The notes under the pieces: model-generated
Database searches by the model: none
Told to the model about the DNA's origin: nothing
What the model saw: the letters and a program-made list of their open reading frames with translations, nothing else
DNA from: Rikenellaceae bacterium
GTDB lineage: Bacteria > Bacteroidota > Bacteroidia > Bacteroidales > Rikenellaceae
Assembly (NCBI GenBank): GCA_015059715.1
Contig: SUZV01000007.1
Coordinates: forward strand, 1-64,000
DNA length: 64,000 nt
Direction of reading: 5' to 3'
Program-made: the position numbers and the translations under genes
Shown here: piece by piece, positions 25,693 to 34,481 of the stretch
Numbering within the stretch: the stretch's first letter is position 1
How the letters are laid out: the number at the start of each line of letters is the position of its first letter

Positions 25693-26829
25693 ATGGCAAA
25701 AAGAAATATCGTAATCACAGGTGGTGCAGGATTTATCGGCTCGCATGTAGTTCGACTGATGGTAAACAAGTACCCCGACTACAACATTATCAACCTCGAT
25801 AAGCTCACCTATGCAGGTAACCTTGCAAACCTCAAGGATGTGGAGTCTAAGCCTAATTACAAGTTCGTAAAGATGGACATCTGCGACTTTGAGGCCTTCT
25901 ATCAGTTGATGCAAGATGAAAAAGTAGACGGTATCATCCACCTTGCTGCCGAGAGCCACGTGGACCGCTCAATAAAAGATCCATTTACCTTTGCACGTAC
26001 TAATGTGATGGGTACGCTGTCGCTCCTGCAGGCGGCAAAGCTATACTGGGAGTCGCTGCCCGAAAAGTACGAGGGTAAGCGTTTCTACCACATATCTACC
26101 GACGAGGTCTATGGAGCACTTCAGATGAACCACCCCGAGGGTATCGAGCCTCCATTTAAGACGGTTGCATCGTCAGAGGGACATAAGGCATACGGCGATG
26201 AGTTCTTCTACGAGACTACGAAGTATAACCCCCACTCACCATATTCGGCAGCTAAGGCTTCGAGCGACCACTTTGTACGCGCATATCACGACACATACGG
26301 TATGCCTACAATCGTTACAAACTGCTCGAATAACTACGGACCTTATCAGTTCCCCGAGAAGCTGATACCTCTATTTATAAATAACATCCGCCACCGCAAG
26401 CCTCTGCCAGTATATGGCAAGGGTGAGAATGTGCGCGACTGGCTCTATGTCGAGGACCATGCACGTGCTATAGACCTTATCTTCCACGAGGGTAAGACGG
26501 CCGAGACGTATAATATCGGAGGTTTCAATGAGTGGAAGAATATCGACCTTATCAAGGTTATGATTAAGACCGTAGACCGCATCCTTGGCAACCCTGAGGG
26601 TCACTCTTTGGACCTTATCACCTACGTAACCGACCGCCTCGGCCACGATGCTCGTTATGCCATCGACTCTACAAAGCTACAGAAGGAGCTCGGCTGGGAG
26701 CCATCATTGCAGTTCGAGGAGGGCATCGAGAAGACTGTCCGCTGGTACCTTGAAAACCAGGAGTGGATGGACAACATCACCTCTGGCGAGTATGAGAAGT
26801 ACTACGATAGTATGTATAATAATAGATAA
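25693..26829 (+). CDS. rfbB: dTDP-glucose 4,6-dehydratase
   Basis: Second step of the dTDP-rhamnose pathway; its 4-keto-6-deoxy product can also feed aminosugar routes such as those of the DegT enzymes downstream. The 378-residue protein has GGAGFIGSHV, HLAAESHVDRSI, HISTDEVYGAL and YSAAKASSDH (YxxxK). A ~15-residue stretch around PEKYEGKRF makes it slightly longer than enterobacterial RfbB, as in other Bacteroidales. It is the last gene with GC content like the core genes; the composition changes after 26916. Confidence 0.96.
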   Translation: MAKRNIVITGGAGFIGSHVVRLMVNKYPDYNIINLDKLTYAGNLANLKDVESKPNYKFVKMDICDFEAFYQLMQDEKVDGIIHLAAESHVDRSIKDPFTFARTNVMGTLSLLQAAKLYWESLPEKYEGKRFYHISTDEVYGALQMNHPEGIEPPFKTVASSEGHKAYGDEFFYETTKYNPHSPYSAAKASSDHFVRAYHDTYGMPTIVTNCSNNYGPYQFPEKLIPLFINNIRHRKPLPVYGKGENVRDWLYVEDHARAIDLIFHEGKTAETYNIGGFNEWKNIDLIKVMIKTVDRILGNPEGHSLDLITYVTDRLGHDARYAIDSTKLQKELGWEPSLQFEEGIEKTVRWYLENQEWMDNITSGEYEKYYDSMYNNR

Positions 26830-26844
26830 ATAGTATCCAAGGTT

Positions 26845-26895
26845 TTCTGGTAGCACAGGTGGACTTATGTTGAGGTTCGATACCTCCTACCAGAA
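26845..26895 (+). other. tRNA-like acceptor/T-arm hairpin between rfbB and the variable block
   Basis: A perfect 9-bp outer stem (TTCTGGTAG at 26845-26853 with CTACCAGAA at 26887-26895) encloses an inner arm GAGG-TTCGATA-CCTC (26872-26886), which looks like a tRNA T arm with its TTCGA loop. There is no D arm or anticodon arm; only 18 bases join the two strands. It could be a tRNA remnant, or an attenuator or RNA processing site within the operon. Confidence 0.55.
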
Positions 26896-26915
26896 CAAAC
26901 ATAATAATTAATGGT

Positions 26916-28025
26916 ATGGCAAAAGATTTAATTACAGTTACAAGCCCTTTACTTCCCGATTTAGATGAGTTCAGCTCAATGCTTCAAGATATTTGGAGTA
27001 GTAAGTGGATTACCAATAATGGGCAGTTTCATAGACAACTAGAAAAGGAGCTCGCCGAATATCTGGGAGTTCCCTATGTCAGTCTTTTTACCAATGGCAC
27101 ATTACCACTGCTTACAGCACTGCAAGCACTGAGAGTTACTGGCGAGGTGATAACCACACCATATAGTTTTGTAGCGACTACTCATTGTATCTGGTGGAGC
27201 GGTTGTAAACCTGTATTTGTAGATATTGATCCTGCAACAGGAAATATCGATCCGGAAAAAATTGAGGCAGCAATTACCCCCAAAACCACAGCTATAATGC
27301 CTGTACACGTATATGGCAAGCCTTGTGATACGAAACGCATACAAGAGATAGCAGACAAGTACGGTCTTAAGGTAATATATGATGCCGCCCACGCATTTGG
27401 TGTTAAAGTTAATGGAGAGTCAATTCTTAATGCAGGAGATATGTCAACATTATCGTTTCACGCGACAAAAGTATATAACACATTGGAGGGTGGAGCAATG
27501 ATAATGCACGATGAAGCGACGAAGAAGCGTATTGATTATCTAAAAAACTTCGGTTTTGCTGGTGAAACAGAGGTTATTGCTCCAGGTATTAACTCTAAGG
27601 TTGATGAGGTGAGAGCAGCTTATGGCATATTGAATCTTCGCCAGGTAGATGATGCTATAGAGGCTCGCCATCAAGTGGCTATTAGATATCGTGAAGCACT
27701 ACGAGATGTTGATGGCATCACATTTATGGAGGATATGCCAGGTGTTAAACATAACTACTCGTACTTTCCAATCTTCATAGATGCAGATAAATATGGCACT
27801 ACGCGAGATGAACTATACTTTAGAATGAAGAGTGAGAATGTTCTTGGCAGACGATATTTCTACCCACTAATTAGTGAGTTCACTACATATAAAGGCCTAC
27901 CAAGTGCATCTAAGGACAATCTTAGCAATGCACATAAGATGGCAGATTCTGTTATCTGTCTCCCAATGCACCATGCATTGTCAGAAGAGGATATAGAACG
28001 AACATTATCATTGATTGTAAAATGA
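26916..28025 (+). CDS. DegT/DnrJ/EryC1-family sugar aminotransferase
   Basis: A 369-residue PLP enzyme of the family that aminates keto-sugar nucleotides. It shows LFTNGTLPLLTAL, TPYSFVATTHCI, DAAHAFG (cofactor-binding Asp156) and SFHATKVYNTLEGG with the Schiff-base Lys185. The likely substrate is a 3- or 4-keto-6-deoxyhexose linked to dTDP or UDP, and the upstream rfbAB pair could supply dTDP-4-keto-6-deoxyglucose; this is inference. It is the first gene of the AT-rich block and overlaps the ATP-grasp gene by ATGA. Confidence 0.9.
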   Translation: MAKDLITVTSPLLPDLDEFSSMLQDIWSSKWITNNGQFHRQLEKELAEYLGVPYVSLFTNGTLPLLTALQALRVTGEVITTPYSFVATTHCIWWSGCKPVFVDIDPATGNIDPEKIEAAITPKTTAIMPVHVYGKPCDTKRIQEIADKYGLKVIYDAAHAFGVKVNGESILNAGDMSTLSFHATKVYNTLEGGAMIMHDEATKKRIDYLKNFGFAGETEVIAPGINSKVDEVRAAYGILNLRQVDDAIEARHQVAIRYREALRDVDGITFMEDMPGVKHNYSYFPIFIDADKYGTTRDELYFRMKSENVLGRRYFYPLISEFTTYKGLPSASKDNLSNAHKMADSVICLPMHHALSEEDIERTLSLIVK

Positions 28026-29230
28026 AACAAAAGAAACTAATGCTCCTTGGAGGTTTGCGTTATCTACTTCCCGTTATAGAAGAGGCGCATAAATTGGGAG
28101 CATATGTCATAACAGCCGACTATTTGCCCGATAATATAGCTCACAAATATAGTGATGAATATTGCAATGTAAGCATTATAGACAAAGATGCAGTACTGGC
28201 AAAGGCAAAAGAATTAGAGATAGATGGTATTCTTTCTCATGCTGTTGATCCTGGAGTAGTTTCTGCTGCATATGTAGCTGAGAAAATGGGGCTCCCATTT
28301 CAAACATCTTATAGAGCAGCCTGTATTCTTCAGGATAAATCACTTTTTCGCCAATTTTTAAAGGATAATGGATTTAATTGTCCACATGCAAAAGGCTATA
28401 CCAGTGTTGAAGATGCTTTAAAAGATATAGACTATTTCGATTGGCCAGTTATTGTAAAGCCTGTAGATTCTGCAGGTAGTAAAGGAGTTAGTAAAGTTTG
28501 CTACCATAGCGAACTAAAATCTGCCATTGAAACAGCGTTAAATTGTTCTATATCTAAAAAATTTATTATTGAGGACTTTTTGGATATTGTAGGATACCAA
28601 TCAAGTGCTGATATATTCACTGTTGATGGAAATTTAGTATATCCTGCTTATTCAGACCAATTGTTTGATAAAGACGCTGCCAACCCATATACTCCTGCCA
28701 TTGAGATATGGCCAGCCAGTATGAAACAACATTTTCAGGACGATTTGACAGAACAACTTCAAAGATTATTTACTTTGCTTGATGTGGGTACTGGAATATA
28801 TAATGTAGAGTCAAGAGTCTGCTCTAATGGTAAGGCATACATTATGGAAGTGTCTCCACGAGGTGGCGGCAACCGTATAGCAGAACTGCAAGATATGGCC
28901 ACAAACCAATCGTTGATACGAGCAGAAATATGTAAGGCATTGTCGCTACCTATCAATAAGATTGAGACACCTCAATATGATGGGGTATGGTGCAATTACA
29001 TTCTCCATTCTTCTACTGAAGGAACACTGGAATCTATAGATATTAATCCTGAATTTGAACAAAAGTATATCAAGGATAAAGGCTTTATTGTTGAAAAGGG
29101 CGACCACATAGTGCCTTTTACGGGAGCGAACACCTCATTGGGGACTTTATTTTTGAGAGCAGAAACTCGTGAAGAACTGGATAGAGAGTTAGCCAATATT
29201 CATGAAAACATTATAGTGCGATTATCATGA
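28022..29230 (+). CDS. ATP-grasp ligase
   Basis: A 402-residue protein with the ATP-grasp fold: N-terminal Rossmann-like MLLGGLRYLLPVIEEAHKLG, ATP-binding FDWPVIVKPVDSAGSKGV (about 140-157), FIIEDFLD, and the metal-binding C-terminal YIMEVSPRGGGNRIAEL. Family members couple a carboxylate to an amine or other nucleophile via an acyl phosphate. Between two DegT genes, with ATGA overlaps on both sides, it most likely joins an amino acid or other acid to an aminosugar. The substrates are not predictable. No biotin or carbamoyl-phosphate domains are present. Confidence 0.85.
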   Translation: MKQKKLMLLGGLRYLLPVIEEAHKLGAYVITADYLPDNIAHKYSDEYCNVSIIDKDAVLAKAKELEIDGILSHAVDPGVVSAAYVAEKMGLPFQTSYRAACILQDKSLFRQFLKDNGFNCPHAKGYTSVEDALKDIDYFDWPVIVKPVDSAGSKGVSKVCYHSELKSAIETALNCSISKKFIIEDFLDIVGYQSSADIFTVDGNLVYPAYSDQLFDKDAANPYTPAIEIWPASMKQHFQDDLTEQLQRLFTLLDVGTGIYNVESRVCSNGKAYIMEVSPRGGGNRIAELQDMATNQSLIRAEICKALSLPINKIETPQYDGVWCNYILHSSTEGTLESIDINPEFEQKYIKDKGFIVEKGDHIVPFTGANTSLGTLFLRAETREELDRELANIHENIIVRLS

Positions 29231-30162
29231 AACCGATAGGTGGATATTTCGAATTGGAATTACCTACACATCAAGAATACCATTCGAATGCTATCGCATT
29301 GAATAGTGGTCGTTTTTGCCTGGAATATATCTTAAGGTGTCGCAAATACTCTAAAATATATGTCCCATATTATACCTGTGACTCAGCGGTTGAACCAATT
29401 ATAAAGATGGGAATATCGTATGAATTTTATCGAATCAATAAAGAGTATCATATTATTGACGATATTACGCTGTCTGGTAATGAAGCATTGATGTACACCA
29501 ACTATTGGGGATTACAGAGTGAGTATTGTACTCAGTTGGCTAAAAAGTATGGGAATCATTTGATTTTGGATTATACTCAAGCTTTTTTTGCAAAGCCGAT
29601 CAACGGAATAGATACTTTTTACAGTTGTCGTAAATTCTTTGGCGTGCCTGATGGTGGATATCTTTACTCGGATATACAAGTCGATTTTGAGATTGAACAA
29701 GATTTTTCATATTCTCGAATGGACTCATTGGTTAAACGAATTGATTTATCACCCGAACAAGGATATAATGATTTTCATAGATGCAGCGAAGAATTTCACC
29801 ACCTACCAATACGCAACATGTCAAAGTTCACAAAGCGAATGATGACAGCAATAGATTATGAGGAGGTCGCCAAAAAACGTAGAAGAAATTATGAGATTCT
29901 ACGCAAATCACTTGGCGGAAAGGAGTTATTAGATGACGATGTGCCTATGGTATTTCCATATTTGGCAAATGATGGTCAATCGCTACGTAAAAATCTCATA
30001 CAGAACAAAATATTCGTAGCGAAATATTGGCCCAATATTGAGGAATGGGCAGGCAAAGATGCTCTTGAAACATGGATGGCAAATAATATACTTCCATTAC
30101 CTATCGATCAAAGATATGGAGTTGAAGATATGCAACGAATAATAAATACGATATTGGGATGA
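29227..30162 (+). CDS. Divergent DegT-like aminotransferase
   Basis: A 311-residue protein, shorter than usual DegT enzymes (~370). It keeps the diagnostic layout: ALNSGRFCLEYIL (phosphate-binding SGR), LILDYTQAFFA (Asp115 at the usual PLP-nitrogen position) and FYSCRKFFGVPDGGYL, with Lys136 where the PLP Schiff-base lysine is expected. It therefore may be an active but distant aminotransferase, or a related PLP enzyme. Both ends overlap the flanking ATP-grasp genes by ATGA, implying a fixed stoichiometric module. No closer family could be named. Confidence 0.75.
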   Translation: MKPIGGYFELELPTHQEYHSNAIALNSGRFCLEYILRCRKYSKIYVPYYTCDSAVEPIIKMGISYEFYRINKEYHIIDDITLSGNEALMYTNYWGLQSEYCTQLAKKYGNHLILDYTQAFFAKPINGIDTFYSCRKFFGVPDGGYLYSDIQVDFEIEQDFSYSRMDSLVKRIDLSPEQGYNDFHRCSEEFHHLPIRNMSKFTKRMMTAIDYEEVAKKRRRNYEILRKSLGGKELLDDDVPMVFPYLANDGQSLRKNLIQNKIFVAKYWPNIEEWAGKDALETWMANNILPLPIDQRYGVEDMQRIINTILG

Positions 30163-31979
30163 AAAAGTTATTGATTTTAGGCTCAACGTATCACGAGATA
30201 GATATAATTAAGCGTGCTCATACTAAGGGCATTTACACCATTGTTACTGATAATAACCTTGATTGGTCTAAAAGCCCAGCCAAATATGTTGCAGATGAAG
30301 CTTGGGATATTAGTTGGAGCGACATTGATAAATTATATGACAAATGCGTTGAAGTAGGAGTCAATGGTGTGATTGCGGGGTTTAGTGAATTTCGTGTGGA
30401 GAATATGATAAAACTAAGTAAAAGACTCGGCTTGCCTTGCACCTTATCAATGGAACAATTGGAAATAACAAGAGATAAAATAAAATTCAAGAATTTATGT
30501 GCAGAGTATGGTATTGAAGGTGTTCCAGAGTATAAGTATGGAGATAAAATTGACTTTCCTGTCATTATAAAACCTGTTGATAGAGCAGGTTCCATTGGTA
30601 TTAATGTAGCATACAATCAGGAGGATTTTGAGAAGTTTTATAATATTGCTTATGATTTATCTCCTTCAAAAAGTGTAATTATAGAGGACTTTATAGATGA
30701 TGGTATTAAGGTCGACTTCTATTATTATGTTAAAGATAGTAAAGTATATCTTTTGGGAACAAGCGATACTGTTATGTGCGAAGGAGAGTTGGGTGCTCCC
30801 ATTCTTCAAAAAGCTTGGATATTTCCTTCAAAATATGAAGAACAATACATATCAAAAGAGGATGTGAAAATTAGGAGGATGTTGTTGGGTATAGGAATAG
30901 ACAATGGATACGCAACAATGTCGGCATTTTATCGTAACGGACAATTCTATTTTTTTGAGGCAGGTTTTAGATTGAGTGGTGAGTTATCATACAACTATTA
31001 CAACCACATTTCTGGCACAAATTACATTGACACTCTTTTGGATTATTCTCTTGGAATCTCAAATAACGACAAATACGAAGACTATTATAATTTAAATAAT
31101 AGGACCAAATCTGTAATTCTCAATTACTTTGGAGTTAATGGCATTGTAAAGCATATAGAAAAGCCTCAAGAATTCAAACTTGATAATGCAGAAATTATAG
31201 AGAACTTCTACATCAAAGAGGGTGATTGTATAGATAATAATACAAATGTATTCAAAAAGATTGCAATGTATACCATATTTTCTGACAATGACACTGCGCT
31301 TGAAGGGGCTATTGGATACATTAATTCAAATCTACATATCTTCGATTATAACGAAACAGATTTAATTTATGAAAGAGTAAATGAGAAGAGCTTAGGCCTT
31401 TCGTATGATATTGATGTGGTAAACGGCAAACAAGTTATGATTATGCAAAGGCCATACTGGGTTTTATTGAAAGATATTCAAAGAATCCTAAATGAGGCGC
31501 ATCAAACAAATATCAACGAAGGTCTTGTTTATGCCACCTATAATCAAAGTATAGCAAAACTGAGAGAGAAGATTAAACACTCTATTTGCTTAGTTGCTTA
31601 CGTCGATGGTGAATTGGCCGCAACCGAAACAGTGCAATTCAGGACAATAAACCACTGGTATCACTCAGGAAATATTGGTCTACTTAAACTTTTAGCTGTT
31701 ACCCCTGAGTTTAGAGGTTATAAACTTGCATCTTCTCTAACAAAAGCAATATTGCATATATCAGAAAAGATGCAAGTCCCTGTATTAGTAGCAGACTCTG
31801 CAGAGGAAAATGCAGCAGTTAGACGCTTACACTTAAATGAAGGATTTAAGATTGTGGATTGTTGCAAATATCCCGAAAATAATTTTGTTTCGACTGTATA
31901 TGCTAAATGGTTAAGCAACATGCCTTTTACAGACGAGGATATTAAAGCAAAATATTCAGAAAGAAGAAAACGCTTTTAA
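30159..31979 (+). CDS. ATP-grasp ligase fused to a GNAT acyltransferase
   Basis: A 606-residue two-part protein. Residues 1 to ~300 are an ATP-grasp unit (ILGSTYHEIDIIKRAHTKG, DFPVIIKPVDRAGSIGI, VIIEDFIDDGIKVDFYYYV, YFFEAGFRLSGELSYNY). Residues about 440-590 are a GNAT N-acyltransferase (LLKLLAVTPEFRGYKLASSL for acyl-CoA binding, AEENAAVRRLHLNEGFKIVD). The middle (~300-430) is unassigned. In the GNAT motif the second glycine of RGxGx(G/A) is lysine. The fusion suggests ligation and N-acylation on one substrate. It starts within the stop of the preceding gene; the flippase follows after 5 bases. Confidence 0.82.
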   Translation: MKKLLILGSTYHEIDIIKRAHTKGIYTIVTDNNLDWSKSPAKYVADEAWDISWSDIDKLYDKCVEVGVNGVIAGFSEFRVENMIKLSKRLGLPCTLSMEQLEITRDKIKFKNLCAEYGIEGVPEYKYGDKIDFPVIIKPVDRAGSIGINVAYNQEDFEKFYNIAYDLSPSKSVIIEDFIDDGIKVDFYYYVKDSKVYLLGTSDTVMCEGELGAPILQKAWIFPSKYEEQYISKEDVKIRRMLLGIGIDNGYATMSAFYRNGQFYFFEAGFRLSGELSYNYYNHISGTNYIDTLLDYSLGISNNDKYEDYYNLNNRTKSVILNYFGVNGIVKHIEKPQEFKLDNAEIIENFYIKEGDCIDNNTNVFKKIAMYTIFSDNDTALEGAIGYINSNLHIFDYNETDLIYERVNEKSLGLSYDIDVVNGKQVMIMQRPYWVLLKDIQRILNEAHQTNINEGLVYATYNQSIAKLREKIKHSICLVAYVDGELAATETVQFRTINHWYHSGNIGLLKLLAVTPEFRGYKLASSLTKAILHISEKMQVPVLVADSAEENAAVRRLHLNEGFKIVDCCKYPENNFVSTVYAKWLSNMPFTDEDIKAKYSERRKRF

Positions 31980-31984
31980 TATAT

Positions 31985-33448
31985 ATGACTCAAACACTTA
32001 AATCTAAAACCATCAAAGGTGTAGGTTGGAGTGCAGTAGATGCGCTATTAGGACATGGCATCACATTTCTTGTAGGCCTTGTATTGGCCCGCCTACTCTC
32101 TCCTGAGGAGTATGGTCTGATAGGCATCTGCTTGATTTTCACGACAATCCTAAATGGTATAGTCGATAGCGGATTCAGCAATGCCCTTATACGAAAAAAT
32201 GATGTTTCCAACGAGGATTATAACACGATGTTTATTACCAATTTGGCGATAAGCATTGTGTTATATGTTGCTCTGTTTTTTGCATCGCCATACATCGCAC
32301 TTTTCTTCAGCAGAGTAGAGTTAACGCTGCTTATAAGAGTCGTAGGATTAATTCTGATAATCAATGCATTATCTATCACTCAAAACACGATTCTAACAAA
32401 AAAGATTGATTTCAAGACCAAGACAAAAGCATCGTTAATATCCGCACTGCTAAGTGGTGTCATAGGCATTATGATGGCATATATGGGTTTTGGCGTATGG
32501 TCATTGGTAATACAAATTATATCTAAACAAACTCTATATACTATATGTTTATGGGCATTTAATCGTTGGTGGCCAAATATCAGATTTAGTATAGACAGCT
32601 TTAGATATATGTGGGGATTTGGCTCAAAGCTAATGTTAAGTGGTCTTCTTGATAATATATGGAAACAGTTATATCAAGTTATCGTTGGCAAATTTTATAG
32701 CCCAGCAACTTTGGGTCAATATTCTCGCAGCAAGGAGTATGCTAATATATTTTCTGCAAATATAACAGCTATTGTACAACGTGTTAGCTACCCTGCACTA
32801 TCTGAAATACAGAATGATAAAGAGCGTTTGATATCAGCCTATCGCAAAGTTATTAAAGTGACTATGTTTATTACTTGTATATGCATGATATCCTTGGGAG
32901 CCGTAGCCGAACCGCTGATATATTGTCTGATTGGTCCTAAGTGGCATGAGGCTGCTACATACCTGCCCTTAATATGTATTAGCATGTCGCTATACCCACT
33001 ACATGCAATCAATCTCAACATGTTACAAATACAAGGACGTAGCGATATATTTTTGTATCTTGAAATTACAAAAAAAATCATCGGCCTAATTCCCCTCGTC
33101 ATGGGTATATTTATCAATATCTATTGGATGCTTATTTGTAGTATCATTACTGGTATTATTTCATTTTTCCTTAACTCATACTATACGGGTAAGAGTCTGG
33201 GATACACATCTTTTATGCAGCTTAAAGATGTATCGAGGAGTTATGGTATTGCATTTATAGTAGCTATCAGCGTATACTTTTTAAAATATTTGCCTATTTC
33301 TTATTGGCTTATATTACCCATCCAAATAGTGCTTGGCAGTGGTCTGATAATTCTTCTTTGCGAGAAAACCCAACTAACGGAGTACATTGAGGTGAAAACA
33401 ATCTGCAAATCGTATATTAATAAGGTTATAGGACATGGTCGATCATAA
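31985..33448 (+). CDS. Wzx-type polysaccharide flippase
   Basis: A 487-residue inner-membrane protein of the polysaccharide-transporter group (MOP superfamily), with 12-14 hydrophobic helices starting at GVGWSAVDALLGHGITFLVG and the typical RLLSPEEYGLIGI loop. It would flip undecaprenyl-linked repeat units to the periplasm. It overlaps the next glycosyltransferase gene by 14 bases. With an EpsG-like polymerase nearby, this points to a Wzx/Wzy-dependent pathway. Low GC content, as in its neighbours. Confidence 0.92.
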   Translation: MTQTLKSKTIKGVGWSAVDALLGHGITFLVGLVLARLLSPEEYGLIGICLIFTTILNGIVDSGFSNALIRKNDVSNEDYNTMFITNLAISIVLYVALFFASPYIALFFSRVELTLLIRVVGLILIINALSITQNTILTKKIDFKTKTKASLISALLSGVIGIMMAYMGFGVWSLVIQIISKQTLYTICLWAFNRWWPNIRFSIDSFRYMWGFGSKLMLSGLLDNIWKQLYQVIVGKFYSPATLGQYSRSKEYANIFSANITAIVQRVSYPALSEIQNDKERLISAYRKVIKVTMFITCICMISLGAVAEPLIYCLIGPKWHEAATYLPLICISMSLYPLHAINLNMLQIQGRSDIFLYLEITKKIIGLIPLVMGIFINIYWMLICSIITGIISFFLNSYYTGKSLGYTSFMQLKDVSRSYGIAFIVAISVYFLKYLPISYWLILPIQIVLGSGLIILLCEKTQLTEYIEVKTICKSYINKVIGHGRS

Positions 33449-34481
33449 ATTCTTAGTTGGTATAAGATGTAATACATACAACCAAGCTAAATATATTACA
33501 GATGCATTGAATGGCTTTGCGATGCAACAAACAACCTTTCCATTTGTTGCTATGGTGGTAGACGATGCTTCGACCGATGGAGAAAGAGAGGTTATCACAG
33601 ACTATCTGAAAGCCAATTTTGATATTGAAAACACCGATGTAGCATATCAAGAAGAGACGGAATATGCTTACATAACATTTGCCCAACATAATACTAATAA
33701 GAATTGCTACTTTGCTATTCTATTACTAAAAGAGAATCACTATCAAAAGAAACTCAATTATAAAAAGTTTGACTATATCGCTCGTTGGCGAGAGACAACT
33801 AAGTATGAGGCATTATGTGAAGGTGACGACTACTGGATAGATCCACAAAAGCTACAGAAGCAGGTGGATTTTCTGGAGAATAATCCAGAATATGGTTTGG
33901 TACACTCTGATTTTCAGTTTGTAGACACAGATGACAATATTCTTCCTACCCCAGATACTCCTCTATATAAAAACATAAAAGAAAGAGTTAAAAATGGTTA
34001 TGTTTGGGATTCTCTTTTAGTTAATAAGGGTTTTATCCTAACATGTACAATTTTATATCGACGCAAGTTATTTGATGGTAGAGAGAAACAATTTATTGAT
34101 CACGGATTATTTATGATGATTGCAAGGAAGTCAAAGATCCACTATTTCAACACTATTATGAGTTCCTACAGAAGGAATCCTAATGGTATTATGCTTTCAT
34201 CGCACAAGATTGTATCCAATAGTATGATGCACGTACTAATGCACCAACTTTACTACTACCATTCTCAAGAATTTGAGACTGCTGATTACTATAAAAAATC
34301 GATATCTTCCTTATTAAGACGATTAGAATGTTTTGCAAGCATTATAATTAGAGGAGGCAGCAACCTATTCAAAGAGCGCAAAATTTTAACAAGGCTTATT
34401 TGTTATAACCCTCTATATATTTTATTATCTCCGCTATTTGCATTAATTGTAATATTTAAGAAACTTATATTGAAAAAGTAA
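33435..34481 (+). CDS. Family 2 glycosyltransferase
   Basis: A 348-residue GT-A enzyme: N-terminal VGIRCNTYNQAKYITDALNG, MVVDDASTDGE, and the metal-binding CEGDDYWIDPQKLQKQVDFL (about residues 130-149). The C-terminus is hydrophobic (LLSPLFALIVIFKKLI), probably a membrane anchor. Donor and acceptor are unknown. Its stop codon shares one base with the start of the polymerase gene (TAATG). Confidence 0.9.
   Translation: MVDHKFLVGIRCNTYNQAKYITDALNGFAMQQTTFPFVAMVVDDASTDGEREVITDYLKANFDIENTDVAYQEETEYAYITFAQHNTNKNCYFAILLLKENHYQKKLNYKKFDYIARWRETTKYEALCEGDDYWIDPQKLQKQVDFLENNPEYGLVHSDFQFVDTDDNILPTPDTPLYKNIKERVKNGYVWDSLLVNKGFILTCTILYRRKLFDGREKQFIDHGLFMMIARKSKIHYFNTIMSSYRRNPNGIMLSSHKIVSNSMMHVLMHQLYYYHSQEFETADYYKKSISSLLRRLECFASIIIRGGSNLFKERKILTRLICYNPLYILLSPLFALIVIFKKLILKK

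Noticed and set aside
26845..26895. A complete tRNA gene
   Set aside because: No D arm or anticodon arm, and the acceptor-like stem is 9 bp; only a tRNA-like minihelix can be supported.
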